A stretch of DNA of 64,000 nucleotides from Plasmodiophora brassicae (GCA_039704465.1 JASFAU010000008.1:62001-126000); one strand, 5' to 3'; shown: positions 31,453-43,086, numbered from the stretch's first letter. The notes: generated from the letters alone by a model not told the origin. Translations and numbers: made by a program.

Positions 31453-33657
31453 TTACAGTTGGTGGTCGTCGTCCGCAACGGCAGCTGCAGCAGCGGGCTT
31501 GCCGTCGTCCGTCGTGTGCAGTTCGGCGCGGGACCGGCGCAGAACCTGTTGCATTCGATCGTAGCGGCGGCGGCTGCCCTCGGAGACGGACGGCTGGATG
31601 CGATCCAGGGCGTCGTCGAAGTGCGCTCGCGCGACGACCGCGGTGCCGTCGAACCGGTCAACGTCCGGGTGCACGCTCAGGTACGCCTTCAGGGCGCAGA
31701 GCGACGCTTCTCGCGCCAGCGACGCCAGGTCGGCGCCGCTGAACCCGTCGCATCTGGCGTCGGCGGCGATGTCGGCCACGTTGACGTCGGCGTCCAGCGG
31801 GACGCGTCGCAGGTGCCGGGACAGGATGGCGGCCCGGTCCGACGCGGACGGCAACGGCACGTACAGGATCTTGTCGAGCCGCCCGGGGCGAAGCATGGCC
31901 GGGTCGATCATGTCGGGGCGGTTCGTCGCGGCGACGACGAACACGTTGCGGCGCGTGTCCAGGCCGTCCATCTCGGTCAGCAACGTGTTCACGACGCGTT
32001 CGCTGACGCCCTCGCCGGAGGACCGCCCGGTGCCCCGCCGGGGGCACAGCGCGTCCAGCTCGTCGAAGAAGATGACGGAGGGCGCGCTGGCGCGCGCCCG
32101 CTCGAACACCTGCCGAACGGCGCGCTCCGACTCGCCGACGAACTTGTTCAGCAATTCCGGGCCCTTGATCGAGATGAAGCTGGCGCCGCTGTCGTTGGCG
32201 ACCGCCTTGGCGACGAGCGTCTTGCCGCACCCGGGTGGGCCGTACAGCAGGACGCCGGTGGCCACGTCCAGGGCGAACGACGCGAACAGGGCCGGGCGCG
32301 TGATCGGCAGGACGATCGCCAGGCGCAGGTCGTCGCGCAGGCGATCCAGGGCGCCGATGTCGTCCCAGGTCACGTCGGGCGTCGTGGCGAACCCTTCGCG
32401 CTTGGCGGACGGCTGGACGACGGCGAGCGCCGACTCGAAGTCGGACGCGCTGATGGCCAGCCCGGCCAGCTGCTCGTCGGTCAGCGGCGCCCGCTGCGCC
32501 CGCAACGAGTCGCTGGCGTCCGCCCGGGGCACCTGGTCGCCAAAGACGCGCGTGACGGCCACCAGGGCGGCTTCCTTGCACAGGGACGCCAGGTCGGCGC
32601 CGACGTACCCGGCCGTACGTCGAGCCAGCGCCTGCAGGTCCACAGCGTCGGCCAGGCGCATCGGCGCCGTCAGGACGCGCAGGATGCCGAACCGGGCCGC
32701 GTCGTTGGGGATCCCGATGGCGATCTCGCGATCGAAGCGCCCGGCTCGCCGCAGAGCCGAGTCCAGCGCGTCCGGCCGGTTCGTGGCGCCGATAACGATG
32801 ACGGGGCGCGTCGACGACGCCGACAGCGTCGCCATCGACGTCAGCAACTGGGCGACGATGCGCCGCTCCATGTCCTTGCCGACCTGGTCGCGCTTCGGCG
32901 TGATCGAGTCGACTTCGTCGATGAAGACCACGCAGGGCGCCAGGCGGGCGGCCTCGCCGAACAAGGCCCGGATCTTGGATTCCGACTCGCCCGACACGCC
33001 GGCGACGAGCTCGGGCCCGGATACGGACAGGAACGGGACGTCGAGTTCGCCGGCGATGGCATGGGCCAGCAGGGTCTTGCCGGTGCCCGGCGGTCCGTGC
33101 AGCAGGACGCCGCTGGGCGGCCGAATCCCGAGGTGCTCAAAGATCTCGGGATGCAACAACGCCGGCTCGACGATCTCCCGAAGTTGCTGGAGGACGTCGT
33201 CCAAGCCGCCGACGTCGGCGTAGGATGACGCCGACTGTACGACGTAGGAGGCGGCGGCGGCGGGGGACGCCACCTTGGCACGTTTCCTGCCTGATGCGGC
33301 TTTCCCGTAGACCGACCGCATCGACGCGTTCACCGCGTTCGTGTCCCGATAGTCGACAGGGTCGACGACGTCAAGCATGGCGCAGTCGTCCTGGGCGTCA
33401 TCTGACAGGGCGCGCTTGCCGCCGGTGTTGCCTGTCAGCGTGTTCCAGACGTCGGCGACCGCTTTCGAGAAAGGTGCGGGTTTCAGGCGCGCGTACGCGG
33501 GGAACCGTTCGCACAGGTACGCGATGGCGTCATCGCAGGTTGGCGATGGCGAGTCGTCATTGGCGGCATCCTCTTGAGCGACCTCGAACCATTCGGCGAC
33601 GCGGGCATAGAGTTCGCCTTCTAGGCGTCCGCGTCGGTCGGAACGGTGCCGCACCAT
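31453..33657 (-). CDS. NVL/RIX7-type AAA ATPase, ribosome biogenesis
   Basis: Tandem AAA ATPase of the NVL/Rix7 group, which extracts proteins from pre-60S particles in the nucleolus. D1: LHGPPGTGKTLLAHAIAGEL, VVFIDEVDSI, IGATNRPDALDSALRRAGRF. D2: YGPPGCGKTLVAKAVAND, VIFFDELDALCPRRG, AATNRPDMIDPAMLRPGRLD. Both Walker A, Walker B and second-region-of-homology arginines are present. A basic nuclear-type segment (GRKRAKV) precedes D1. The chosen start (33657) gives about 734 residues. The frame stays open upstream to 34071, but that stretch looks non-conserved, so the longer start is unlikely. No intron is needed. Confidence 0.9.
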   Translation of the reverse strand: MVRHRSDRRGRLEGELYARVAEWFEVAQEDAANDDSPSPTCDDAIAYLCERFPAYARLKPAPFSKAVADVWNTLTGNTGGKRALSDDAQDDCAMLDVVDPVDYRDTNAVNASMRSVYGKAASGRKRAKVASPAAAASYVVQSASSYADVGGLDDVLQQLREIVEPALLHPEIFEHLGIRPPSGVLLHGPPGTGKTLLAHAIAGELDVPFLSVSGPELVAGVSGESESKIRALFGEAARLAPCVVFIDEVDSITPKRDQVGKDMERRIVAQLLTSMATLSASSTRPVIVIGATNRPDALDSALRRAGRFDREIAIGIPNDAARFGILRVLTAPMRLADAVDLQALARRTAGYVGADLASLCKEAALVAVTRVFGDQVPRADASDSLRAQRAPLTDEQLAGLAISASDFESALAVVQPSAKREGFATTPDVTWDDIGALDRLRDDLRLAIVLPITRPALFASFALDVATGVLLYGPPGCGKTLVAKAVANDSGASFISIKGPELLNKFVGESERAVRQVFERARASAPSVIFFDELDALCPRRGTGRSSGEGVSERVVNTLLTEMDGLDTRRNVFVVAATNRPDMIDPAMLRPGRLDKILYVPLPSASDRAAILSRHLRRVPLDADVNVADIAADARCDGFSGADLASLAREASLCALKAYLSVHPDVDRFDGTAVVARAHFDDALDRIQPSVSEGSRRRYDRMQQVLRRSRAELHTTDDGKPAAAAAVADDDHQL

Positions 33658-34300
33658 CCGAAGTACCCTCTGGTAAGCGATCAGCGCGGCGGACTCCGTG
33701 GCGGACTCCGTACGAACGCAGTGGAGCACCGGTACAACGGTAGTAGAAGCTGGGGATTGGCTAGTGTGGGTGCCTTTGAAGGGATCATGAAACACCCTGG
33801 ACTCAACGCGGTCCCGTCGAAAGGGTCGTTTCGGAGCATAATTACTCTTCCTGAGGCGAATGGAACCCCCAGGAATGACATCATTGTAAATAGCCAGCGG
33901 GACGTTGTTAACTGATGACTGATCAGTGCCACTCAGAGGTCTGCACCGAGGCATATTCTGTGAGACCATACCCGGCCCGTACCCGTCGCCCATACCGTTG
34001 GCGCATCCATCACCCGTCGTCTCATCAGGTTGCCCACCCGTACCCGTCCAGGCCGCGCCGTAGCGTTCCACCCGATACTCACCCGAGTTTATTAGCTACG
34101 ACGTCGGCAGCTTTCGCAAACACTGGAACGGAGAAACTAATTGTCGTTAACCGTAACTGGTTTCAGCTGCAAACTGCGTTTCGTCACCAGGTGGCCAGCG
34201 TCAGAGAAATTGCACTCTGACGTTGAACTTGACGCGGCGATGCATAGGACATGCCGGAAACAAGGTGGACGCCATTGATGTCAATGTTTTCTGGATAATA
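33658..34300. other. Spacer, frame open but not convincing
   Basis: The NVL frame continues open upstream here and the plus strand has short open patches. I see no promoter element or gene I can name. Confidence 0.4.
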
Positions 34301-35315
34301 CTTTCATGCCTTGATCGGGGGCTATTCGTCAGTCATCGTTCTGCAGAACGACTATCCAGACCATCCGCCGGGTGTGGATATTGACTTGATATGTATGTAT
34401 TCATCGCTGTCCGGGTTAACCTGGTAACCGTTTCCACATTACAGTGCTGTACTTGGATTGGCGCACGTACGAGCGCGGTGTGACGGTCATCGCCCTGACG
34501 GCTCTGCGCTTCTCGATACCAACGGCAACATTTCGAAGCTGAAGGCACCTGGGCCGATCTTATGAACATCAACCAGCTGCGCGCAGCGGCGATCCACGGC
34601 AAGTACGACCATCGCGGCGCCTACAAGGTTTGCCAACAGTGCCTGGCGGAACTGAATGCCGATGCATCGAACCAGAACGGCTGTCATGGTAACCTGGCAG
34701 TCTGGGTAGACGGCAATACCGAGAAACATGAAAAGGCTCCTCTGATGACCTGGGCATGCCGGGATTCGATGTCATTCGGCATCTGCTGGTACACTTTGCG
34801 GCGAACAAGTTGGAATCGGGAATTATCTCGCGCCCCGAATCGAACCAGTTCTTGCAAGGGAAAATTCCAACTTGTTCGCCGCAATGTGTGCCAGCAGGTG
34901 CCGAATGATTGCCCTTCCAGATCATCACAAGAGCCTTCATGTTTCCCGGTGTTGCCGTCTACTGTGATTGCCAGGTTACCGGCATGGTGAAGACCGCCGT
35001 TCCGGTTCGATGCATCGGCATTCAGTTCCGCCAGGTATTATTGGCAAACGTCCTTGTACGAATCGCGACGTGGATCGCCGTAATAGCTGCACGAAGCTGG
35101 TTGATGTTCATAGGATCAGCCCAGGTGCCTTCAGCTTTGGCAACATCGCCGTCCGTATCAAGGAGCGCAGAGCCGTCAGGGCGATACGGTAGATCGTCAC
35201 ACCGCGCTCGTTCGTGCGCCAATCCAAGTACGGCACTGTAATGTGGAATCAGGACCAGGTTATGCAGAGTGATGATCGACGAATAGTCCCCGATCAAGGC
35301 AAGAAAGTAGTACAG
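34301..35315. repeat. Decayed inverted repeat carrying recombinase-like coding
   Basis: Left arm (about 34301-34816) and right arm (about 34865-35315, reverse complement) share long stretches, for example around the coding segment ADPMNINQLRAA, and TNCWH-like and LRRTSWN segments, with insertions in the left arm. The centre is a spacer of about 48 bases. On the minus strand the right arm continues into an open frame (35537-35022) with FVSSNTKMAYEKRFRCLYYF, which resembles the N-terminal core-binding region of tyrosine recombinases such as Crypton elements. Neither arm is intact. The family call is tentative. Confidence 0.6.
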
Positions 35316-36234
35316 GCAACGAAAGCGCTTCTCGTACGCCATCTTGGTGTTCGACGATACGAAACGATCAGCAATGCGACTCTGCTCGCTTTCGAGCCGT
35401 TGCTTGGGGCGCAATCCAAGCTCCTGTGTGTGTCGCTTCACAAGGGCGCCGACGTCCTGCCGACGACGACGGTTCAGCTTGTAGAACCGAGCAACATGAC
35501 GCTGTGCAGGCAGTTCGCCCTGCACGACGTGTCCCATCGCGTCGTCAGATGATCGGTCCCGCCCCTGACGTCTGCACCGTGATGCCTCCCTTGATGCGAC
35601 TGGTGCACTGAGGTTAAATTCGCAGCATGCTTCACGTGCAAACGCCAGTAATCCTACAGATCATCAAATGGGATCAAGACATAGCTTGATCATGCGTCCC
35701 CAAGGTCGGTTAGGGTCACGACAATGCGCACATTTGCGTTCTCAACGCGCGTCCTGCCGTCACCCTCGAACACGCTGAACGGATGCAAGTGATCGCTGCT
35801 TGAAGAACACGGACGTCCTTCTGCATGGACTTAGGTTGCGCTTTCGCGAACGCGAATGCGTGCGTTGATGTGACCTCCTGTGTAACCGCCTTTGGCACAC
35901 GGGATCAAGCAACGTCTGGGCCCCATTTGACGACCTATAGCTCCAAGCTCACGGAACGCCTGCGACGATACCGAACTTCTCCCACACGGCAGGTTTGACG
36001 TTGGTTTCGAGGTTGCCGACGGCGAGGTTCTTCTCGCCTTGATTTGGCCGATCTGCTTCGCCGAGACACGGTCGTCCGTCCGACAAGAATCCCACCCGGT
36101 CCGACAGTACGGCTTCCCCCGACCAGTGTGCTGAGCTATGCGGTATATCGACATGGAGCAGTGGTTCATTACGAGAATGAAAATCGCGAACAGGGACACA
36201 GGGCGCGATGAACGAAGCGGTCCACGCCCGGGGA
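35316..36234. other. Spacer with unresolved minus-strand frames
   Basis: Minus-strand open patches (for example PNQGEKNLAVGNLETNV near 36000) could be exons of an unknown gene. I find no domain and cannot place splice sites. Confidence 0.3.
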
Positions 36235-37067
36235 TCATGAGCTCGCGCTAGATGCTGAAGCGGGCGGCGTAGCACCGTGCGTCCAATAGCGGTATGCGCG
36301 CTGAGCAGACTTCGTGATGGCCGCCAGGCACAGCAGGAACAACAGGAAGCACGTCAGAGAGAAGACGAACGCCATCGCAATGGTCATCAGCACCGCGGTG
36401 GCCACCGATAGCCAGAATGCCGCTGTTAGCAACACAACAGCAACGATGATGGCCGCCAGCAGCAGGAGCGGCCATGAGAGGCAGAACGCCACCATGACCA
36501 GGATGCTCTGCAACGATGCGATACATCAGACGATGAGCAGCACACGAGTCAGAACGCGTTGACCAGTTTCGGATTGTCCATGGCTTTCTGGGCGGCGGAA
36601 CGGGACATTGCTTGCGCTTGGACAAGCAGTGTGTGCATCAATGTCTTGGCACGATACGGGTGCACAGCAGCACGTTGACAGGCCACAGAGTCCGTCGCTG
36701 AAACGGCATCGGCGGATGTTGACGGTTCGTCTTCCACGTCGTCGGCCTTGTCAGCACTCCTCGCACCCACGTCGGTAACCGCCGCTGAAGCAGCGGGTTC
36801 GCCTTCATCCCCGGCCTTCTCGACGTTACCGGGGTCCTTGTCGTCCGGTTTGGGTTCGATCAGGCCGCCGCTGCCCTCCTCGGCGTCCGACCGCGCCAGG
36901 CCTTCGCCCGGCACCCCGGCGACCTTGTCATCCGTCCCCGCCGGTGTCCTCACGACGTCGCCCCCGTCCGCGCCAAACTTGCCGTCAGGTACCGACGCTG
37001 CAGAGCTGCTGTCCACCGACGCGGCAGTGCTGTCCACCAGCGCCGTCGTCGTCGTCGTCGTCGTCAT
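36235..37067 (-). CDS. Membrane-hairpin protein, possibly promethin/LDAF1-like
   Basis: Two exons. Start at Met 37067 with a Thr/Ser/Asp/Glu-rich, disordered region of about 130 residues. An intron starting GTCAACGCG near 36560 (about 60 bp) joins AQKAMDNPKL to SILVMVAFCLSWPLLLL and further hydrophobic segments (AVVLLTAAFWLSVATAVLM, VFSLTCFLLFLLCLA), then a short Ala/Ser tail. A long hydrophobic stretch after an amphipathic segment recalls promethin/LDAF1, the seipin partner at lipid droplets, but that is inference from shape. It could be any small multi-pass protein. Confidence 0.5.
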
Positions 37068-37343
37068 CGTGCTACTACGTCGGGCTGCAGCTGCTTCGGG
37101 CCCAGCACGAACCTGCGGCACCTTCGCGAATAATTTAGTGCGGCGGCCCCACGCAACGGCACCATCGGGCGGGCCCCGCTCGGGCGACCCAACGGCCGCG
37201 GGCCCACGGGCCACGCCAAAAATGGCGCACTTGCCCGGGCGTCACACGTCGTTCGTCGCCAGCGTTCACCCTCCGGAAATACAATCATGGTTGCCCGATA
37301 GGGCGACCCCCACCAGCGCCTGCTGTGACAGTCGTAGCGTCTA

Positions 37344-37709
37344 TTATCCCCATGCATCGGCGCGGCAGTAGTGGACGGGAAGTTCGTTGTTGACGGCGAA
37401 GCAGTCGAACAGGTCGCCGACGACGGCATCGGGCGTCGGGCAGAACGCCGCGGAGCAGTACACGAAGAGGTTGTCCTTCGGTTCCAGGTGCAGCAGCGAC
37501 CGCAGCAACCGCTGGACGACGCTGAACGGCGCCGACCGGTCGACCTGGTACTTGGCCTTCCTCAGGATGTCGGCGTTGGGCCCAGCGCGTAAATGTATGA
37601 CCACTATGGCAGAGGCGCTCGTCAGCGGGTGTGACACCCCGCCCCCTATGCGGACAATGCTGTTCCTGGCCGTACCTTTGCCAGGTGCACTGCCGCTGCT
37701 GCTCTCCAT
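37344..37709 (-). CDS. ATG12: Autophagy ubiquitin-like protein ATG12
   Basis: Ubiquitin-like modifier conjugated to ATG5 to build the autophagosome-lipidating E3. Single exon, 121 residues from ATG 37709. It shows IVVIHLRAGPNADILRKAKY, LEPKDNLFVYCSAAFCPTPD, VVGDLFDCFAVNNEL and ends ...HYCRADAWG. The C-terminal Trp-Gly is the diagnostic conjugation end. The N-terminal 30 residues are disordered, as in the family. The neighbour upstream is the repeat protein at 38 kb in divergent orientation. Confidence 0.93.
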   Translation of the reverse strand: MESSSGSAPGKGTARNSIVRIGGGVSHPLTSASAIVVIHLRAGPNADILRKAKYQVDRSAPFSVVQRLLRSLLHLEPKDNLFVYCSAAFCPTPDAVVGDLFDCFAVNNELPVHYCRADAWG

Positions 37710-37999
37710 TACAATGTGGCGACTGACGCAGTCCGCGGCTGCCCCAGTCGCGCACACATTCGTTCGCCACTGCACTGGACGGCACCGACGTCTTATCGCC
37801 CGTCGGGACGTAACGGGACAGCGTTGCAGACGAGCACGTTCGTGGCCATTGCCAAACGCACACGCACATCCGAGAGTTGGGCCACGGTCGTGATCCGGGA
37901 ATCGCGTCCGGGGGCAGGGCAGGCAACCACGCCAACCCCCCTTGCCTGGCATCCCGCAACAACAACCAGCCGGACGTCTTATTTGGGCGTCAGCAGTCG

Positions 38000-39805
38000 A
38001 TGCTGGTACGCCAGGGCGTCGACGCTCTTGGACGGCGCTGGGCGATATGCGGTCACGTCTGTGCTGGGTGGCAATGCCGGTCTGTGTCGGGGAGGCCCCA
38101 GGTGACGCTTCGTGACTGCGACCGCGTCCTGGCGCAGGTCCTGGCCCGCCCGGGTCCCATCGACTACCGGCTGCGGGTCGACCTGGACGAGGTCGACCGG
38201 AACCTGTCGCTGTTGCTGCTGTACCCGGACCATGGCTCCAACTTCCGGTTCCTGCCCCACATCGCATCGAAACTGGCTCGCGTGCCACGCGACCTGCTCC
38301 GTACTGAGGGCCACAGCGTCGCCTCCGCCCTGGCCGCCGACTGAATTCTCGCGTCAGGGGCCGATCGCGTCCAGGAATTGCAACGCGTGATCGGGCGCGT
38401 GTTCGGCACCATGCTGGACAGCTACCGGGGGCGCGACACCATCACGCTGGCGCACGCGTTCGCCAAGGCGGGAACGCGCGACGCCGACCTGTTCGACGCG
38501 ATCGCCGCGCGCCTCCTGTCGGGCCAGGACCGATCCGATGGCCTGATGCCGCTCTCGGTCAAGGGCGACGCGATCGACCTGCGCCCCAGCATGGGCCTGC
38601 TCGACGCGCGCCTGCTCGCCAACTGCGCCTGGGCCTTCGCCAAGGTCAACGTCGGCCACGTCGCCCTGTTCACCGAGATCGCCCGGCGCGCCGCCGTCCT
38701 CATGCCCACGTTTGCCGCGCAACACGTCGCCAACACGGTCTGGGCGTTCGCCCGCGTCCACGTCGACAGCGCGGACCTGTTCGAGGCGGCCGCCCTGCAC
38801 GCCGTCACCACGATCGACGCGTTCCAGGCGCAGGAGGTCGCCAACTCGGCCTGGGCGTTCGCCGTCCTGTCCCACGCGCACCCTTACCTGTTCAGCGCCA
38901 TCGCCGGCCGCGCTCAGGTCGTCATGCCCACGCTCCTGCCGAAGCACGTCGCGATCCTGGCTTGGGCGTTCGCCACGGTCCGACTGTCGGACGACGCCCT
39001 GTTCCAGGCGCTGGCCGACCGCGCTGCGTCCCTGATCGACGCGTTCGTCGCCGTCGACCTGTCGATGATGGCCTGGGCGTTCGCACGCGCCGCCATCAAC
39101 GACCAGGACCTGTTCGCGGGGATCGGGCGCGCCACCATCGCCCAGATCGAGTCGTTCGGCGAACAGGAACTGTCGAACCTGGCCTGGGCGTTCGCCACGC
39201 TGGCGAACGTCGACGACGACCTGTTCCGGGCGATCGCGCAGGCGTCGCTCGACAAGATGGACGCGTTCCGGGCGCAGGGCCTGGCCAACCTGGCCTGGTC
39301 GTACGCCACGCTGGCGATCCCGAACGACGCCCTGCTGCGGGCGATCGCCCGGCGCGCCATGGCCGTCATCGACACGTTCAACCCGCAGAACGTCGCCAAC
39401 CTGGCCTGGGCGTTCGCCAGGCTGAACGTGCACGTCGACGGCCTGTTCGACGCGATCGCGCGGCGCTCGCTGGCGGTGGTGGGCGCGTTCTCGGCGACGG
39501 AACTGACGATGCTGGCGAGCGCGTTCTCGGCCATGTCGCCCGGGATGCACGACGACCTGTACATGGCGATCAAGCACCGGGCGGTGGCCGTCCTCGAGAC
39601 GTTCGACGACCACCAGCGCACGTTGCTGAGCAACGCCCTCATGCGCCTGACCGTTCGCCACGATTCGCCGTTCCAGCGCATGCCCGTCCTCGGGTCCCGG
39701 CAGGAACTCGCCGACCAGCAACGGGCGAACGCCCGACGCGACCTACGAATACGCCAGGCCGTCGCCGCACGATACCAGGCGCACCGGGCGACGCACGACG
39801 CCTAG
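38000..39805 (+). CDS. 37-residue-repeat protein without RAP domain (paralog of 20.3 kb gene)
   Basis: Helical-repeat protein, probably binding organellar RNA. Proposed exons: 38000-38005 (ATGCTG), 38102-38300 and 38358-39805, totalling 550 codons in frame. The intron 38301-38357 (GTACTG...GTCAG, 57 bp) removes an in-frame TGA at 38342. Conserved N-terminus: FRFLPHIASKLA, like LPHLANKLA in the paralog. About ten divergent repeats follow with the same core (VANTVWAFARV, VANSAWAFAVL, LSNLAWAFATL, VANLAWAFARL). The C-terminus lacks RAP and ends in a basic Arg/Gln-rich tail. The first exon is the least certain part. Confidence 0.78.
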
Positions 39806-39879
39806 CAGCAGTACATGGATGACGACTCTCTGCATGTGTACACCTAGTGGGATCAATTCACGACGACGACGACGACGCG

Positions 39880-41796
39880 TTACGGGTCCTGGATCGACGC
39901 GCTCAGCGCCTCCTCCTGGCGCAGGTCGCGCTGGAACTCGGCGAGTTGCGCCCTGAGCGCGGCGACGGCGTCGTGCTTCCGCTGCAGGAGCGCGTCCAGC
40001 ACGGCGACGTACTCGTCGACGTTGCAGTCGAGCGCGTTGAACCGGGCGATCAGGGCGACCTCGTCGTGGACCACGCTGAGCGTCGCCTCGACCTGGCGGC
40101 GGTGCCCCATGATGACGTCGTCCTCGCGCTCGAGGATCCCCGACACCAGCGAGTCGTGCGCCTCCCGTAGTTGCCTCTGCAGGCGGTCCTCGTCGTCGAA
40201 CAGGTCGATCGGGGCGGGCGCTGCCGCCCGGGGCGCCCTGGGCGCGGGAGCGGCGGCGACGGCGACCTGCTGCGGGGCCAGGACGACCGCCGGCGTGCTG
40301 ACCCGATGCGGCATGTAGGCGTCACGTGCGGGGGCGGCGCGCGCGCCCGGCTTCTTCAGCTCCTTGACGCGGTCGGCGTACCGGAGCGTGTTGAGCGTGT
40401 GCTCGCACGAGCCCGAGTTCGGCGAGATGTTGGCGACCATGATCGTGCGGCAGTTGCCGACGAACGAGTCCTTCAGGACCTGGGTCAGCTTCGACCCGCG
40501 GAACGGCGTGTGCTTGTGGTTCTGGTCCTGCGCCCGGATGCACTCCTTCAGCGCCAGCAGCGACTTGTTGATCTCGGCGCCCTCGATCCGCGTCCGCCGG
40601 TCCTGGTTGACCGTGTCGACGCCGCGCTCGCTGCCGGCCAGGTCGATGAACGACAGGCGGCCGAACAGGCGCCCGTTCGTCGTGCGCGTCTTGGTCGTGC
40701 ACAACGAGATCTGCAGGATGGCGTGCGACCGCGACGAGTCGATGTTGGCGCCCGTGCTGCCCGTCGACCGCAGCGCCGTCCCGCTCTCGATGATCTGCAG
40801 CAGCGACGTCACCGACGAGCACTGGCGCTCCTGCAGGCCGACGATGCAGACGTTCTGCCGGCGATCCTCCCTGGCCACCAGCTGCCGCCTGCCGTTCAGC
40901 AGGTCGAACAGCTTGCCGCCGTAGATCTCGAAGAAGGACACGAAGACGCCCAGGTCGGCCCTGGGCTGCTGGGCGAGCATCGCGAAGATGTCCTCGGCGG
41001 CCAGCGCGTACAGGCCGCGCTCGGGCGCCGGGCCGCCGTCGCCGGCGACGGCGGCCTGCCGATCCGGGCCCATCATCGTGTGCGTCTTGCCGCTGCCCGT
41101 CTGCCCGTACGCGAAGCAGGTCGCCTTGGCGCCCTCGAAGACGGCGGCGACGAGCGGCTGGGCGGTGGTCGCGTACAGCTCCGCGTTGGTGACGTCGTCG
41201 CCGAACACGTCGTCGAACAGGAACTCGTGACGCTCGATGTACTTCGTCAGGTCGACCTTGACCTTGGGCTCGTGGACCATGACGAGGCTGGCGGAGCGGT
41301 CGGCGACGACGACGTCCGTCTCGTCGCGGGCCGCCTCGCGCTTGTTCAGCGGGCGCTTCCGGACGACGACCCGGATGCGGGCCTTGGATCGTGTCGCGGC
41401 CGACGACGCCGGACGTGGGAGCGGCGGGCGCGACAATGGCGACAGCTCGTTCTCGGAACCTTCGACGTCGTCAGCGTCGTCGTCGACGGCGCCGGTGTCG
41501 TCGTCGCCGTCGATAATGGAGTGGACCTCGAAGCCATCCGGGGCGCTGCGCGGGGAGACGGACGTGGCCTTGGGCGGCGGCGTCGGCGCCATGCGCGATG
41601 CGATCAGGTCGCGTTTGACGTTCTGGATCAGCTTGAACAGCCTCTGGCGATGCGTCGGGTTCTGGACGCCGAGCGCCGCGAAATCATGGATGGCCAGCTG
41701 CGCGAAATTCACCTCGGTGACGCCGCGGTCGACCAGCTGGCCGTGGTACTCGGCCAGGCCGACCGATTCCAGCCAGCCGAACAGCTTGGCGGCCAT
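39880..41796 (-). CDS. Kinesin-13 microtubule depolymerase with N-terminal SAM domain
   Basis: Internal-motor-type kinesin that removes tubulin from microtubule ends, controlling spindle and flagellum length. From Met 41796 (638 residues) a SAM-like domain ([40 protein letters not shown]) is followed by an acidic linker, then the motor: [14 protein letters not shown], the kinesin-13 KVD finger ([10 protein letters not shown]), P-loop [26 protein letters not shown] (switch I), [10 protein letters not shown] (switch II). A coiled-coil-prone tail follows ([20 protein letters not shown]). All nucleotide motifs are intact. The frame is open to 42033, but that N-terminus is Ala/CAG-repeat and less likely. 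Confidence 0.93.
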   Translation of the reverse strand: MAAKLFGWLESVGLAEYHGQLVDRGVTEVNFAQLAIHDFAALGVQNPTHRQRLFKLIQNVKRDLIASRMAPTPPPKATSVSPRSAPDGFEVHSIIDGDDDTGAVDDDADDVEGSENELSPLSRPPLPRPASSAATRSKARIRVVVRKRPLNKREAARDETDVVVADRSASLVMVHEPKVKVDLTKYIERHEFLFDDVFGDDVTNAELYATTAQPLVAAVFEGAKATCFAYGQTGSGKTHTMMGPDRQAAVAGDGGPAPERGLYALAAEDIFAMLAQQPRADLGVFVSFFEIYGGKLFDLLNGRRQLVAREDRRQNVCIVGLQERQCSSVTSLLQIIESGTALRSTGSTGANIDSSRSHAILQISLCTTKTRTTNGRLFGRLSFIDLAGSERGVDTVNQDRRTRIEGAEINKSLLALKECIRAQDQNHKHTPFRGSKLTQVLKDSFVGNCRTIMVANISPNSGSCEHTLNTLRYADRVKELKKPGARAAPARDAYMPHRVSTPAVVLAPQQVAVAAAPAPRAPRAAAPAPIDLFDDEDRLQRQLREAHDSLVSGILEREDDVIMGHRRQVEATLSVVHDEVALIARFNALDCNVDEYVAVLDALLQRKHDAVAALRAQLAEFQRDLRQEEALSASIQDP

Positions 41797-41910
41797 CCCC
41801 CACTGCGACGTTGCCGTCGTCCCGCAGCGAGCCCGCCGACGTTGCCGGGTGGTGGTGGCGGGGTGGTCACGATCCGCAGCAGATGCCGATGTTAAACCCG
41901 CGGCGGCGGC

Positions 41911-41914
<4 letters not shown>

Positions 41915-41946
<32 letters not shown>
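41915..41946. repeat. (CAG)n trinucleotide run
   Basis: About ten CAG triplets beside GCG-rich sequence upstream of the kinesin start. Read on the minus strand it would code Ala/Leu runs only. Confidence 0.8.
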
Positions 41947-41947
<1 letters not shown>

Positions 41948-42769
41948 CCCCCCAGTTGCAACTGTCGCCCCGCCGATTGTGCCTCAGGTGCGCCGGGGCC
42001 CGGCGCCCCAAAAAAATCGGCCAGGAAGACCACACACCCACACAGACGACCCTGCGCGCATCATGCCGGACCTTCGTGTTTTGGGGCGCGCCGCACCGCT
42101 GTCCAGGGCGGACGCGGACACTGCAACGCTCCCGATGACCAGTCCCGTTTATTAATAACAAGGCGCCGTCTATCAATCGGCGCGACCCGATCTGCATCGG
42201 CACGGCGCTCATGGCCTCTTTATCACGGTTCACGTACTCATGTTTCGCGCTGGCCTACAGTGGACGCGCTATGCACAGCGCGTTCCGGGTGGCCATGTTC
42301 AAGCCACGATCGGTCCGATTGCGACCGGTGCGGCGAAACGACCTCCAGCGCGTCGCCGCCTGTAGAGCAAGACGAATGCGCCATCGGGATCGCAGCACGC
42401 GACTCCTGCTGGCGATCACGTCGTGTCGAACAAGGCCGCCGCCGCGCCGTCCCGAACCCCGAAGTGGTACGCTGTGCCACTGGCTGCAACGTCCGGTTGG
42501 TGAACCACTCACGAGGGTCACAATACGCAGCCGCATACGTATGGCTGTTCGCGTTGCGCCAGCGTCGGCGCATTACAATGGGGGCGCATCTAATCAGTAA
42601 AATGATGAGAGCGAACTCTCGAAGCATCGCTATAGATGGGCCATAGTCGCTGCAGTGTCGCGCCGATTATCCTTTATCGGACGAGGCCAATGCGTTTCGA
42701 CGTGACGCACCAGATGGCAACCAGTCTGGTGGTTGTCATTGCCGCCTCGGCAAGCTAGGGAATGCGATC
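41947..42769. other. Spacer without a gene
   Basis: Open patches on both strands, nothing recognised. Confidence 0.4.
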
Positions 42770-42850
42770 ACGATTGGACGCAACTTGGGCGTTCCCAGGT
42801 GCCAGACGCGGGTACGGATTACCAGGTCAAACCACTTGTGCCTAATTGTT
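42770..42850 (+). pseudogene. Short decayed copy of the adjacent membrane-protein gene
   Basis: The stretch gcgatcacgattggacgcaa followed by tgggcgttcc and, after a gap, attaccaggtcaaaccact resembles 43731-43833 inside the next gene (IGRNWAF, then RITRSYRW). The reading frame is lost. It could be a tandem-duplication relic. Confidence 0.5.
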
Positions 42851-43086
42851 CTATATGCAATGCTGCCCGTCGAGGAATTCTCGATTCAAATAACGACACG
42901 GCCGAAATGGGATTGCGGGCTGGGAGACGCCCTGCCCACCAGGCATACGTTGGCGGCAGTCTCTGGACTCGGCTCGGGTTGGACACGTCATTGTTGTCTG
43001 AAAATAGGTTTCTGTTCCGCTTGTCGAAACCACCGATCGCGGCACCTTGTACGTGCAGCCGCCCCTGTGCCGTGGGCGTCACATAG

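Noticed and set aside
31312..33228. A 638-codon plus-strand frame over the NVL gene
   Set aside because: Shadow of the AAA ATPase on the other strand. It has no recognisable motif.
33657..34071. Longer N-terminus for the NVL protein
   Set aside because: The stretch is open but compositionally odd and not conserved-looking. The Met at 33657 precedes family-like sequence.
38342..38344. In-frame TGA that seemed to break the second repeat-protein gene
   Set aside because: It lies inside a 57-bp GTACTG...GTCAG intron (38301-38357). Splicing restores the frame (LLR joined to ADRVQELQ), and total length is a multiple of three.
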